The position numbers were made by a program, and so were the translations under genes. Shown here one piece after another: positions 45,044-53,509 of a stretch of 64,000 nucleotides of DNA; the stretch's first letter is position 1, and every line of letters starts with the position of its first letter. Origin of the DNA: Bacteroidota bacterium (GTDB taxonomy: Bacteria > Bacteroidota > Bacteroidia > CAILMK01 > JAAYUY01); NCBI GenBank assembly GCA_016776505.1, contig JADHTG010000007.1:1-64000 (forward strand). The letters run 5' to 3'. Under the pieces are notes generated by a model. It was given only the letters and a program-made list of their open reading frames with translations. It was not told the DNA's origin and searched no databases.

Positions 45044-45505
45044 ATGAACAATAACGATATATTACGCAGTATCAGGTATATATTCGACCTCAGTGATTCC
45101 GAAATGATCGAGTTATTTGCCCTGGCAGAACAAACAGTAAGCCGGATGCAGGTTTGTGATTGGTTGAAAAAAGAAGATGATCACGCATTTAAAGGGATAG
45201 TGGACAGGGACCTGGCCAATTTCCTGAATGGATTTATCATGGACAAAAGAGGCAAAAAGGAAGGTGCTCAACCTATTCCTGAAAAAAAGCTGAATAATAA
45301 TATTGTTTTTAGAAAATTAAAAATAGCACTCCATCTGAAGGATACTGATATCCTCTCGATGTTGGATTCAGTTGGTATGCGCATTAGTAAACACGAACTA
45401 AGTGCATTTTTCCGTAAGCCAACTCAAAGCCAATATCGACCGTGTAAAGATCAGATTTTACGGAATTTTCTGAATGCCATGAAGATTAAATATCAGGACA
45501 GCTGA
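45044..45505 (+). CDS. DUF1456 family protein (YehS-like)
   Basis: 153 residues in two repeated halves: ILRSIRYIFDLSDSEMIELF with DWLKKEDD, and VFRKLKIALHLKDTDILSML with HELSAFFRKPTQSQYRPCKD. This two-repeat architecture is that of DUF1456. Function unknown. It starts 16 bases after uvrB on the same strand. Confidence 0.92.
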   Translation: MNNNDILRSIRYIFDLSDSEMIELFALAEQTVSRMQVCDWLKKEDDHAFKGIVDRDLANFLNGFIMDKRGKKEGAQPIPEKKLNNNIVFRKLKIALHLKDTDILSMLDSVGMRISKHELSAFFRKPTQSQYRPCKDQILRNFLNAMKIKYQDS

Positions 45506-45572
45506 TATTTAGATAAAAATTTTTCTAATAATATATTGAATAAATGATTGATGCATAACAAAATTTAAGAAA

Positions 45573-45923
45573 ATGGATAACTCACGAGTATTTAAAATGA
45601 CATTTGAAAGTGTCTATCCACTCTATATCCAAAAAGCGGAGAAGAAGGGCCGTAGCAAGGAAGATGTAGATGCTATCATTTGTTGGCTGACAGGATATGA
45701 TCAAAAATCGTTGCAGCATCAAATTGATCAAAAAACTGATTTTGAAACCTTTTTTGCACAGGCACCACAAATTAATCCAAATGTTTCAAAAATTACCGGT
45801 CTAATATGCGGCTATCGGGTGGAAGAAATTGAAGACAAACTGATGCAAAAAATTAGGTATTTAGATAAGCTGATTGATGAATTGGCTAGAGGAAAATCAA
45901 TGGAGAAGATTTTAAGAAAGTAG
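45573..45923 (+). CDS. DUF2200 family protein
   Basis: 116 residues, small cytosolic protein. [51 protein letters not shown] and [20 protein letters not shown] cover the whole DUF2200 pattern. Function unknown. It follows DUF1456 by 67 bases and converges with glutamine synthetase. Confidence 0.92.
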   Translation: MDNSRVFKMTFESVYPLYIQKAEKKGRSKEDVDAIICWLTGYDQKSLQHQIDQKTDFETFFAQAPQINPNVSKITGLICGYRVEEIEDKLMQKIRYLDKLIDELARGKSMEKILRK

Positions 45924-45971
45924 ATGAGACTGTCTTTGCAGCAAATCATACTTTTAAAAATTCAACACGGA

Positions 45972-48161
45972 CTATCTGTTAAACAACAGTTCCCTGTACT
46001 TGGGCATGGGCCACATCCTGTCGTCCACGATAAGTTCCAGTCGGTCAATGTGCGAACGAATTTCAAGCAGGTAGGGTTTGATTATTTTACTATAAGCATT
46101 TGCCTGGTCCAGGATTTTTTCCATTTTATTTGCTTTCTTTCGTTCTTCTTTCATTTCATTCACCAATTTTTTAACTGCATTGATCCTTTCGGAAATATCA
46201 AGTATGGTATCCATCTGTAGGGAGGAGAGCCTTTTAAAATCCTCTTTTGAGCTTACTTCTTTAAGCCCGTTTACATTCTCAATCAGCTTGGTCTGGAAAT
46301 TAATGCAGGTAGGAATGATGTGATTAATAGCCAGGTCACCTAAAACTCTTGATTCAATTTGCACTTTTTTTGTAAAACGTTCCAGTCGAATATCAAAGCG
46401 GGCATTTATTTCAACTTCACTAAGTACATGGCAGGCAGAAAACATGTCTTTTGATTTTTTTGTCATAAAAGCGCTGAAGGAATCCGGAACATCCTTGATA
46501 TTAGATAATCCACGTTTTTCTGCTTCTTTGATCCAGCTTTCACTATATCCATCTCCTTCGAACCTGATTTTTTTGGATTTAACAATATAATCCTTCAGGA
46601 CCTGGAATATAGCCTCATCTTTTTTCACACCGTTTTTTCTCAGGGCTTTCACATCTCTTGTGAATTCCATTAATTGATTAGACACTACCGTATTAAGGGT
46701 GGTCATTGGATTAGAAGTATTTGCTGAACTTCCTATGGCCCTGAATTCAAATCTATTACCTGTGAATGCAAAAGGAGAGGTTCTGTTACGGTCTGTATTG
46801 TCCAGCAGAATTTCAGGAATTTTTCCTACGTCCAGCTTCAGACTTGTTTTTTCATCCGGAGTCATTTTTTTGGTGCTGACCCTACTGGCAATTTCATCCA
46901 GCATTTTAGTCAGTTGTTCACCGATAAATACAGAAATAATGGCTGGTGGTGCTTCATGGGCACCAAGCCGGTGTGAGTTTCCGCTCGACATGATGCTAGC
47001 ACGTAGTAAATCCTGCCAATCGTGAACTGCCTTAATGGTATTGATAAGGAAAGTTAAAAACTGCAAATTTGATTTGGGTGTTTTTCCTGGTGATAATAAA
47101 TTCACTCCTGTATTGGTAGCAAGCGACCAGTTACAGTGTTTCCCACTCCCATTAACTCCTTTATAAGGTTTCTCATGGAAAAGTACCCTGAAATTGTGGT
47201 GCCTGGCAATTTTATCCATGATGTCCATCAGCAATTGATTATGATCAACTGCCAGATTGATTTCTTCATAAACAGGTGCGCACTCGAACTGGTTTGGAGC
47301 TACTTCATTATGTCTTGTTTTAATGGGTATTCCCAGTTTATATGCCTCAATTTCAATTTCTTTCATAAAAGACATGACACGCTCAGGTATTGAACCAAAA
47401 TAATTATCAGCCAATTGCTGATCCTTTGCAGAGGCATGACCCATAAGAGTTCTCTTCGTTAACATTAAATCAGGACGGGCATGATACAAAGCTTCATCCA
47501 CCAGGAAATACTCCTGTTCCCAGCCCAAAGTACCGTTCACTTTAGTTACATTCCGGTCAAACAACTGGCAAATTTCAACAGCGGCTTTATCCAGGAGGTT
47601 TAAAGACCTCAACAAAGGCGTTTTATAGTCTAATGCTTCACCTGTGTATGACACAAAAATAGTCGGGATGCATAATGTGGTTCCAATTACAAAGGCAGGT
47701 GATGAGGGATCCCAGGCTGTATAGCCACGAGCTTCAAATGTGTTTCGAATACCACCGCTGGGAAAACTGCTGGCATCGGGTTCCTGCTGTACCAGTTTAT
47801 CGCCTCCAAAATTCTCAATAACTCCCCCGTCTTTTGTCGGCTGGAAAAAAGCATCATGTTTCTCGGCAGTAGTTCCATGCAGGGGCTGAAACCAGTGGGT
47901 GTAATGTGTAGCACCTCTGTCCAGTGCCCAGGATTTAATTCCGGATGCAATTTGTTCCGCTACTTTCCTTTCTATCTTACTTCCTCTCTCCACAGCCTGT
48001 TTTACACTTTCATACGCCTCCTCTGATAAATATTCCTGCATTTTCTTTAAATCAAACACATTGGATCCGAAATATTCTGAAGTTTTAACGGATGGAAGTT
48101 GAACTTCAACTGCTTTCCTTTTCCTGATATCTTCCAGGGCACTAAAACGCAAATGTGACAT
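45972..48161 (-). CDS. glnN: Glutamine synthetase type III
   Basis: ATP-dependent synthesis of glutamine from glutamate and ammonia. Start set at ATG 48161 (MSHLRFSALEDIRKRKAVEV), 729 residues, the normal GSIII length; a GTG eight codons earlier overlaps the promoter box. Seen: THYTHWFQPLHGTTAEKHDAF, GWEQEYFLVD, RHNEVAPNQFECAPVYEE, GSGKHCNWSLATNTG, SGNSHRLGAHEAPPAIIS and NRTSPFAFTGNRFEFRAIGS. GSIII is common in Bacteroidota and often nitrogen-regulated. No other nitrogen genes adjoin it. Confidence 0.97.
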   Translation of the reverse strand: MSHLRFSALEDIRKRKAVEVQLPSVKTSEYFGSNVFDLKKMQEYLSEEAYESVKQAVERGSKIERKVAEQIASGIKSWALDRGATHYTHWFQPLHGTTAEKHDAFFQPTKDGGVIENFGGDKLVQQEPDASSFPSGGIRNTFEARGYTAWDPSSPAFVIGTTLCIPTIFVSYTGEALDYKTPLLRSLNLLDKAAVEICQLFDRNVTKVNGTLGWEQEYFLVDEALYHARPDLMLTKRTLMGHASAKDQQLADNYFGSIPERVMSFMKEIEIEAYKLGIPIKTRHNEVAPNQFECAPVYEEINLAVDHNQLLMDIMDKIARHHNFRVLFHEKPYKGVNGSGKHCNWSLATNTGVNLLSPGKTPKSNLQFLTFLINTIKAVHDWQDLLRASIMSSGNSHRLGAHEAPPAIISVFIGEQLTKMLDEIASRVSTKKMTPDEKTSLKLDVGKIPEILLDNTDRNRTSPFAFTGNRFEFRAIGSSANTSNPMTTLNTVVSNQLMEFTRDVKALRKNGVKKDEAIFQVLKDYIVKSKKIRFEGDGYSESWIKEAEKRGLSNIKDVPDSFSAFMTKKSKDMFSACHVLSEVEINARFDIRLERFTKKVQIESRVLGDLAINHIIPTCINFQTKLIENVNGLKEVSSKEDFKRLSSLQMDTILDISERINAVKKLVNEMKEERKKANKMEKILDQANAYSKIIKPYLLEIRSHIDRLELIVDDRMWPMPKYRELLFNR

Positions 48162-48184
48162 TTTATTATTATTTAAATTTGACA

Positions 48185-48192
48185 CAAAAGTA
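48185..48192 (-). promoter_or_regulatory. glnN: Candidate -7 box (TACTTTTG) for glnN
   Basis: Minus-strand TACTTTTG ends 24 bases before the GSIII ATG, in a very AT-rich gap. No -33 partner. Its position supports the downstream ATG as the true start. Confidence 0.38.
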
Positions 48193-48371
48193 TATATTAA
48201 TTTTTATAACCCCTATAAAAACTTATACACTTTCTGAAAAATATATATTATTTTATGATTGATTGGTTATTTACAGGGGGTTGTGTAAATATATTATATA
48301 TTTTTCTTTTGGCTATAAAATATGTGTGATCCTAGAGAGGATTCAATAAGTAGTTCTTGAGAATTAGTAAA

Positions 48372-49001
48372 TTAATTCCTCTCCAGTTTTTTCAAAACTT
48401 TTAGAATACGTTTTTTTTGAGAGTCTTTGTCCAGTTGATCCAATCGCATTTCAAGAATTGTACAGAATTCATTCCTGTTCGAATGGTCAATGATTTCCAT
48501 TCCTTTTTCTGCATACATAGGAAATTGAGTAGGAGGACTATTTTTCAAACACTTGAAGTAAAGTCCTGAGCATTCCAAATGGAATTCAGCTAGTTTAGAC
48601 AGGTTGATAAGGATAGAAACGGCAGCATCTTTTGTAATAACAGAACCTTCATCTACCGCCTGCAATATTTTTGAAAGATGTGGATAAAGTTTTTTAGATT
48701 CTATGGTCGAAATGCAACTTAACGCAATCATGCATCCCCAAACCATGCGGTTATTTTTACTGGAAAGCAAATCCAAAAAAAGATCCAGATAGGGTAAAAG
48801 CAATTGGGGCTTTATATAACCGATTTCATAAAGTACTTTTATGCTGTCGCTTTGTATTGCCCTGTTTTGGTAACTTAGTCGTGCAACAAGTTCCTTTATT
48901 TCTTTTTTATCATTGCTTTCTGCAATGAGCCTGGCTCTTTCTTTATTTGAAAGTTCGTCATTTTCATCGAGCACACTGGCAAGGTCAGAAAATATACTCA
49001 T
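48372..49001 (-). CDS. HEAT-like alpha-helical repeat protein
   Basis: 209 residues, all helical, in HEAT/armadillo-like pairs: KKEIKELVARLSYQNRAIQS, DSIKVLYEIGYIKPQLLLPY, RMVWGCMIALSCIST and TKDAAVSILINLSKLAEFH. No signal peptide or catalytic motif. A scaffold or binding role is the usual inference for such folds. Stand-alone gene; no partner is evident from its neighbours. Confidence 0.7.
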   Translation of the reverse strand: MSIFSDLASVLDENDELSNKERARLIAESNDKKEIKELVARLSYQNRAIQSDSIKVLYEIGYIKPQLLLPYLDLFLDLLSSKNNRMVWGCMIALSCISTIESKKLYPHLSKILQAVDEGSVITKDAAVSILINLSKLAEFHLECSGLYFKCLKNSPPTQFPMYAEKGMEIIDHSNRNEFCTILEMRLDQLDKDSQKKRILKVLKKLERN

Positions 49002-49112
49002 CGTATTAGAAATTAATTCGTAGTTTTTGGCCTACCTGACCTTCAAGGATTAATGGTAGAGTTTCGTAAACTGCAAAATTGTCAAATTGATAAATTGTAT
49101 GCTGTTTGTATC

Positions 49113-49143
49113 AACCTAACTGGTTGTTACAAACCTGTTAGGT
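49113..49143. repeat. ACCTAACAGGTT-type palindrome
   Basis: AACCTAACTGGTT and AAACCTGTTAGGT form a hairpin between the zinc-ribbon and HEAT-like genes. The right flank GTCGAATGATTATTGA resembles that at 27608-27620, so the two are copies of one repeat. Confidence 0.7.
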
Positions 49144-49159
49144 CGAATGATTATTGAGT

Positions 49160-49420
49160 TCATTTCCAGCGTTCAAGTTTTGGAATATTCATGGTGAAAA
49201 AACCTCCCAGAAATCTGGGAAAGCCCATATCTTTCAGTTTCCCTTTAACAAATGATTTCATTTGATCCACATCCATCTCAGCTTGTGTGAATTTTCCTTC
49301 ATCATAGCAATGACTACAAAACTTTACAGATTTTGTCCCATCTGCATTTGTCCCACCACCTTTTTCATCTTTTTTTAAAGGCATTCCACAACTTTGGCAG
49401 TTTTTGTATTTTTTATCCAT
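49160..49420 (-). CDS. Zinc ribbon domain protein
   Basis: 86 residues from ATG 49420 (MDKKYKNCQSCGMPLKKDEK). NCQSCGMP and VKFCSHCYDEG supply four cysteines of a zinc ribbon (putative zinc ribbon family PF12674); DQMKSFVKGKLKDMGFPRF is the conserved helical tail. The in-frame stretch upstream of this ATG lacks family similarity. Function unknown. Confidence 0.85.
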   Translation of the reverse strand: MDKKYKNCQSCGMPLKKDEKGGGTNADGTKSVKFCSHCYDEGKFTQAEMDVDQMKSFVKGKLKDMGFPRFLGGFFTMNIPKLERWK

Positions 49421-49531
49421 TTTGTATTGATTTATTTTGTTTTCAAACTTAATTACTTCGAATTGAATTGCAGACAAACTTTTCAGAGTTCTGGTTTCTA
49501 GATAACAGCAACAAGAAAACAGTCTCGATAT

Positions 49532-50332
49532 TCATCTGCTAAATCGTTCATTCAGAGTTTTTATTTTTATTCTGTCATCTATCATCCGCTGATCATGTTC
49601 ATAATCTTTAGTTTGAACAATATTCCAGTCTTTATTGAAATAATTTTTCAATGCAGTCACAATTTGAAAAAATGACCAGTCCGTATTCGAATTTAGCTGG
49701 TAGATCCCTTCTGAAAATGTCAGGCTTTGACCCATAATTCCAACCGTATCCTGAACATAAGAGCAGGAGGGAAACCATTTAGTGCTGGCTTTGATTTCAC
49801 CCGTATTTTTCATCTGCTTATCCAGGGAGGCAATCATTGAGTTTTTGCTTTCAGGACTTCCAGCTTTGTCTTCGGCAATCTGCCACCCTAATCTGAGGAT
49901 TACTGAATCAGGATTTTGAGACAACACTCTTTCTTCCGCAAGTCTTTTTTCAAGTCCATAACCAGATTGCTCATCAGGAATAGATTCAAGGGAAAAGGGT
50001 CCGTTTTGTTGCTGACTAAAAACCATGGCGGATGAGGTGAATATAAATTTAATTTGATGAATTCTGCAAATCCAGGCCAACTCAGATGGCCATTCATAAT
50101 TTACCTGCCAGCTATTTATCCTGTCATTCTCATCAAGCGAAGTGATCGCAGCAAGGTGAATAAGTGCTTTGGGATTATTAAGCTGGATAAAATTCTCCAT
50201 TTGATGGTAATCATCAACAGGAATCATTGACCTGTTCCAGGCTAGCACATCAAAGCCTTTTTCTTGCATAAAAGGAACAAGTTGCTGTCCCAGGGTTCCA
50301 CGGGTTCCTGTGATGATTATTCTGGAATTCAC
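49532..50332 (-). CDS. RmlD-like sugar-nucleotide reductase
   Basis: 266 residues. GTRGTLGQQLVPFMQEKGFD binds NADPH; ALIHLAAITSLDEND, FTSSAMVFSQQQNGPF, and the catalytic YGLEKRLAE follow the dTDP-4-dehydrorhamnose reductase pattern. It is shorter than typical RmlD (about 285-300) and sits far from rfbA/rfbB at the other end of the window, so it may act on another sugar. Stand-alone gene. Confidence 0.82.
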   Translation of the reverse strand: MNSRIIITGTRGTLGQQLVPFMQEKGFDVLAWNRSMIPVDDYHQMENFIQLNNPKALIHLAAITSLDENDRINSWQVNYEWPSELAWICRIHQIKFIFTSSAMVFSQQQNGPFSLESIPDEQSGYGLEKRLAEERVLSQNPDSVILRLGWQIAEDKAGSPESKNSMIASLDKQMKNTGEIKASTKWFPSCSYVQDTVGIMGQSLTFSEGIYQLNSNTDWSFFQIVTALKNYFNKDWNIVQTKDYEHDQRMIDDRIKIKTLNERFSR

Positions 50333-50508
50333 AAATTATAACTGAATTGTAATTGCTTTAATAATTCTCAATGCAAGGCATTCGGCCAGTATCAAGAATA
50401 AATAAGAATATATTAATTTCTTCTTCTATAGAAATAGTAATTTCTGGGAAATAGAGTTTGAATTCTGTGGGCTTTTAAATAATGTTTATTATCCAAATTA
50501 TTTATCTC

Positions 50509-52179
50509 CTAATCAAGTAATATCATCCTGATAAAGGAACTTTTTTCAGTATGGATGTAAATTAGATACATGCCTTTAATTTTTGAATCTAAACTGATTG
50601 TATTATTATTTCCATTATTTACATGCTCCACTTTAACTTCTTTGCCATTCAGATCATACATCTGGATTTCATTGATCTGGATGCCATTTGATTGTATAGA
50701 GAAACATCCATTTTTAACGGGATTTGGGAAAATATTCAGCACATCTCTGCCTATATCCTCCAGGCTGTGAGAGCAATCAATTACTTTAATATAAATAGTC
50801 GTTCTTGCTACACATCCTTTTTCTGTGACAGCTTCAAGCACTAATTCGAAGGATTTTTCAGGAGCGAATTTGGTGACCCTGTATTTATGGCCATTACTCC
50901 AATTGTAATAAACAAATCCATTGGAAGCTTCCAGAATAATGGTATCTCCTTTACATATTACAGCAGGATTAGGTGAAGAATGTATTTTTAGTTCAGGAAT
51001 ATTGGCCTGTTTGATGTGAATACTGTCTCGACATTTTTTTGAATTTGAATCAGTGACTTCAATCCAATACCAACCTGCTTTATAAACCCATAATATTCTG
51101 CCGGTTTGATGATTAGACCAGAGATAAGTAGTATAACCGTTTTTTGCCTCAAGGACGACAGAATCTTTTTCACCACATAGAACTGATTTAGGCCATGCTT
51201 CAATAATTCCCTTGCACTTGTTACAACTATCCTTTACTACAATGTCAATTACAGCATGAGTCATGCATCCGTTTTTATCTTTGGCATGCAGGATTATTTT
51301 TTTACTTTTCTCAGCAACATAAACCACCCGGTTGCCGGATCCGGGAATATTCCAATCATACAATTGAAAGCCGGATGTGGCCTCTAAAATGACTTTTTCA
51401 TTTTTACATACTACAGGAGGAGAGGGGTTGCTATAAATGTGCAGTGGAGCAGCACCTGATGTAATTTCAATTGAATCAGTGCATTTATTTCCATGCTGAT
51501 CTTTAGTTGTAACATAATAAATACCTGGTTTTGTAACATGAAGAAAGCGGTGGGTCGAGCTGTCAGACCACGTATAGGAAGAATATCCGCTTTTGGCCTC
51601 AAGAATGACGGTGTCGCCTGTTTTACAAATGCTTGTGCCAGGCCAGGCCGTAATGATATCACAACTATCACAAATTTTGACTTTTATATGAATTGAATCC
51701 CGGTAATGGCACGCATTTGAATCAACTGCTATTAGAATCAACCAGTGCGATAAAGTAGGAGTTATAACAATTCGATCTCCTTTTTTGCCATTGCTCCAAT
51801 GGTAGATTTTAAATCCAGGACTTGCCTCCAGTACCAGTTCTGCCCCTTTACATATAACAGCTGGTTTTGGATTGGAATAGATAGACAAATTTTTCTTTGG
51901 AAACATGTAGACCATTAATGAATCCACATGGGTCTGGTGGTACTGGTCTGTGGCAGTGCATTTATACAAGCCTGCTTTATTCACTTCAATTATTCTGGTG
52001 GTTTTCCCATTCGACCAGTGATAGGAGGAATAACCAGCTTTTGCTTCCACTTTTAATGATTCACCATGGCAGATGGTATCTATTCCATTAGGATATATGC
52101 TGAATTGAACTTGCGAGTATAAAGAATTATTCAACAAAACTGAGATCAGCAACAGCAATGAAAATTTAAATACTTTCAT
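50509..52179 (-). CDS. Secreted Ig-like repeat protein with T9SS sorting domain
   Basis: 556 residues from ATG 52179, which gives the signal peptide MKVFKFSLLLLISVLLNNSL; the longer frame does not. Six repeats of about 75 residues follow, each with Cys-x-G/E, LEA, YxW, and a closing C. They alternate between two kinds: one with GYSSYxW and a GLY/GIYY line (VEAKAGYSSYHWSNGKTTRI, LEAKSGYSSYTWSDSSTHRF, LEAKNGYTTYLWSNHQTGRI) and one with GFxxYxW (LEASPGFKIYHWSNGKKGDR, LEATSGFQLYDWN, LEASNGFVYYNWSNGHKYRV). It ends in a type A T9SS domain (NIFPNPVKNGCFSIQS). A surface or adhesin-like protein. Confidence 0.82.
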   Translation of the reverse strand: MKVFKFSLLLLISVLLNNSLYSQVQFSIYPNGIDTICHGESLKVEAKAGYSSYHWSNGKTTRIIEVNKAGLYKCTATDQYHQTHVDSLMVYMFPKKNLSIYSNPKPAVICKGAELVLEASPGFKIYHWSNGKKGDRIVITPTLSHWLILIAVDSNACHYRDSIHIKVKICDSCDIITAWPGTSICKTGDTVILEAKSGYSSYTWSDSSTHRFLHVTKPGIYYVTTKDQHGNKCTDSIEITSGAAPLHIYSNPSPPVVCKNEKVILEATSGFQLYDWNIPGSGNRVVYVAEKSKKIILHAKDKNGCMTHAVIDIVVKDSCNKCKGIIEAWPKSVLCGEKDSVVLEAKNGYTTYLWSNHQTGRILWVYKAGWYWIEVTDSNSKKCRDSIHIKQANIPELKIHSSPNPAVICKGDTIILEASNGFVYYNWSNGHKYRVTKFAPEKSFELVLEAVTEKGCVARTTIYIKVIDCSHSLEDIGRDVLNIFPNPVKNGCFSIQSNGIQINEIQMYDLNGKEVKVEHVNNGNNNTISLDSKIKGMYLIYIHTEKSSFIRMILLD

Positions 52180-52512
52180 ATGTGGGATTTTAAGTTGAAC
52201 ATAATTTTTAATAACCAAGACAATGCAAGAAGTAAAATTACAACTTTTAAAGCATGCTATTAACAAAATTAGAACAAAAATCTAGATATTCTAGTATTAT
52301 ATTTTCAAGCTTTTCCATTTTTAATTGGTTTTATGAGATCTTGTTAAAACTTAATTTTACTGTATGTTATAAGCCAAACTACAATCTCAAGAACATTAGA
52401 TGTGTTTATTATAGTTGATTTAGCAATTAATTATTCTGATACCAGTAAAAAGAAAAGTAAAACCATCGTAAAGAACAATGGAATAATGAGTTAAAACCCT
52501 TTATCGACTATC
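52180..52512. other. Non-coding gap of 333 bases
   Basis: AT-rich intergenic sequence between two T9SS genes. It should contain the promoter of the Ig-like repeat gene, but no convincing TAnnTTTG box, terminator or repeat family was recognised. A short inverted repeat CTAGATATTCTAG near 52282 is probably chance. Confidence 0.6.
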
Positions 52513-53403
52513 CTATTCTTTAACAAATTTTGAAGAAATGATCCCTTTTGATGAATTCAAGACTATAAAATATATTCCAGGATTGAACTTCTCCATGTTT
52601 ATTTTTGAGATTTGGTCGTGAACATAACCAGACCGAATGGAGCGTCCATACATGTCAAATATGTTAAAGCTGTTTTTTTCGAGTGTATTTTGCTCAATGA
52701 ATAAATGATCATGAACCGGATTGGGATAAATATGGAAGGAATTCTGTTGTTCATCAATACTGCCTGTGTAATCAAAAGTTATTTTATCTACCCAAAATTC
52801 GCCTCCGCTTATGGGCGATTGAGGATAGGTCGAATAAAATGCAACTACAATAGAATCAGGAGTTTCGTCCTTGATGATGTAGGATATCGGAACTTCAAAA
52901 TAGGTGTATTCTGAGGTTGGATTGAGCAAGGTTTTTGAACCCACACCAATATTGATGATGGTGTTGCTGTTGGGATCATACTTTTTCAATAAAACGTAGG
53001 CATAGGCCCAGTCTTCAATGGGAGCATTTGATTTAAATTTATAAAACCCCATGAGCTTAAAAGGCTTATAAGGAAATGGCTCCCCAGCGTATAAAAGCTT
53101 TTGAAAATCGTTACTCCCGGTGGGTACAAGTTGTCCATTTACTACAAAACCCGGATATGGAACAGGAGGTGTTCCCAAATCAATGGTTTGAATTTTAACG
53201 GCATAATTACCCACAAAACTATTGGAATCGGGATGAACTGTATAAGTTCCAACAGTAGCCGTATATTCATTTGATGTGCTCCATCCGGTAGGTTTTTGGA
53301 CAAAACCACCAATGGTCCAGTCCTCAAAACCAGAATTATGAATATTTTGAGCACTTAAATGAAAAGAACCTATAAGCAAAAAGAGGATAATTACCCGTTT
53401 CAT
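52513..53403 (-). CDS. Secreted protein with T9SS sorting domain (carbohydrate-binding-like)
   Basis: 296 residues. Signal peptide (VIILFLLIGSFHLSAQ), then a jelly-roll-like body: NSGFEDWTIGGFVQKPTGWS, FKLMGFYKFKSNAPIEDWAY and GGEFWVDKITFDYTG. This layout (FEDW...P.GW... at the start, WVDxIxF at the end) is typical of carbohydrate-binding-like domains in secreted Bacteroidota proteins. Type A T9SS tail HIYPNPVHDHLFIEQNTLEK to GIYFIVLNSS. Target unknown. Confidence 0.82.
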   Translation of the reverse strand: MKRVIILFLLIGSFHLSAQNIHNSGFEDWTIGGFVQKPTGWSTSNEYTATVGTYTVHPDSNSFVGNYAVKIQTIDLGTPPVPYPGFVVNGQLVPTGSNDFQKLLYAGEPFPYKPFKLMGFYKFKSNAPIEDWAYAYVLLKKYDPNSNTIINIGVGSKTLLNPTSEYTYFEVPISYIIKDETPDSIVVAFYSTYPQSPISGGEFWVDKITFDYTGSIDEQQNSFHIYPNPVHDHLFIEQNTLEKNSFNIFDMYGRSIRSGYVHDQISKINMEKFNPGIYFIVLNSSKGIISSKFVKE

Positions 53404-53509
53404 TACTCCGTTTAATTAGGCTGGAAAAAGGAATACTAGTTTCCTTTTTCCAATTTTATAAAAAAAGGCAGTGAAAAACAGAAAATGATAGTCAGCCTGT
53501 TATATTTTT

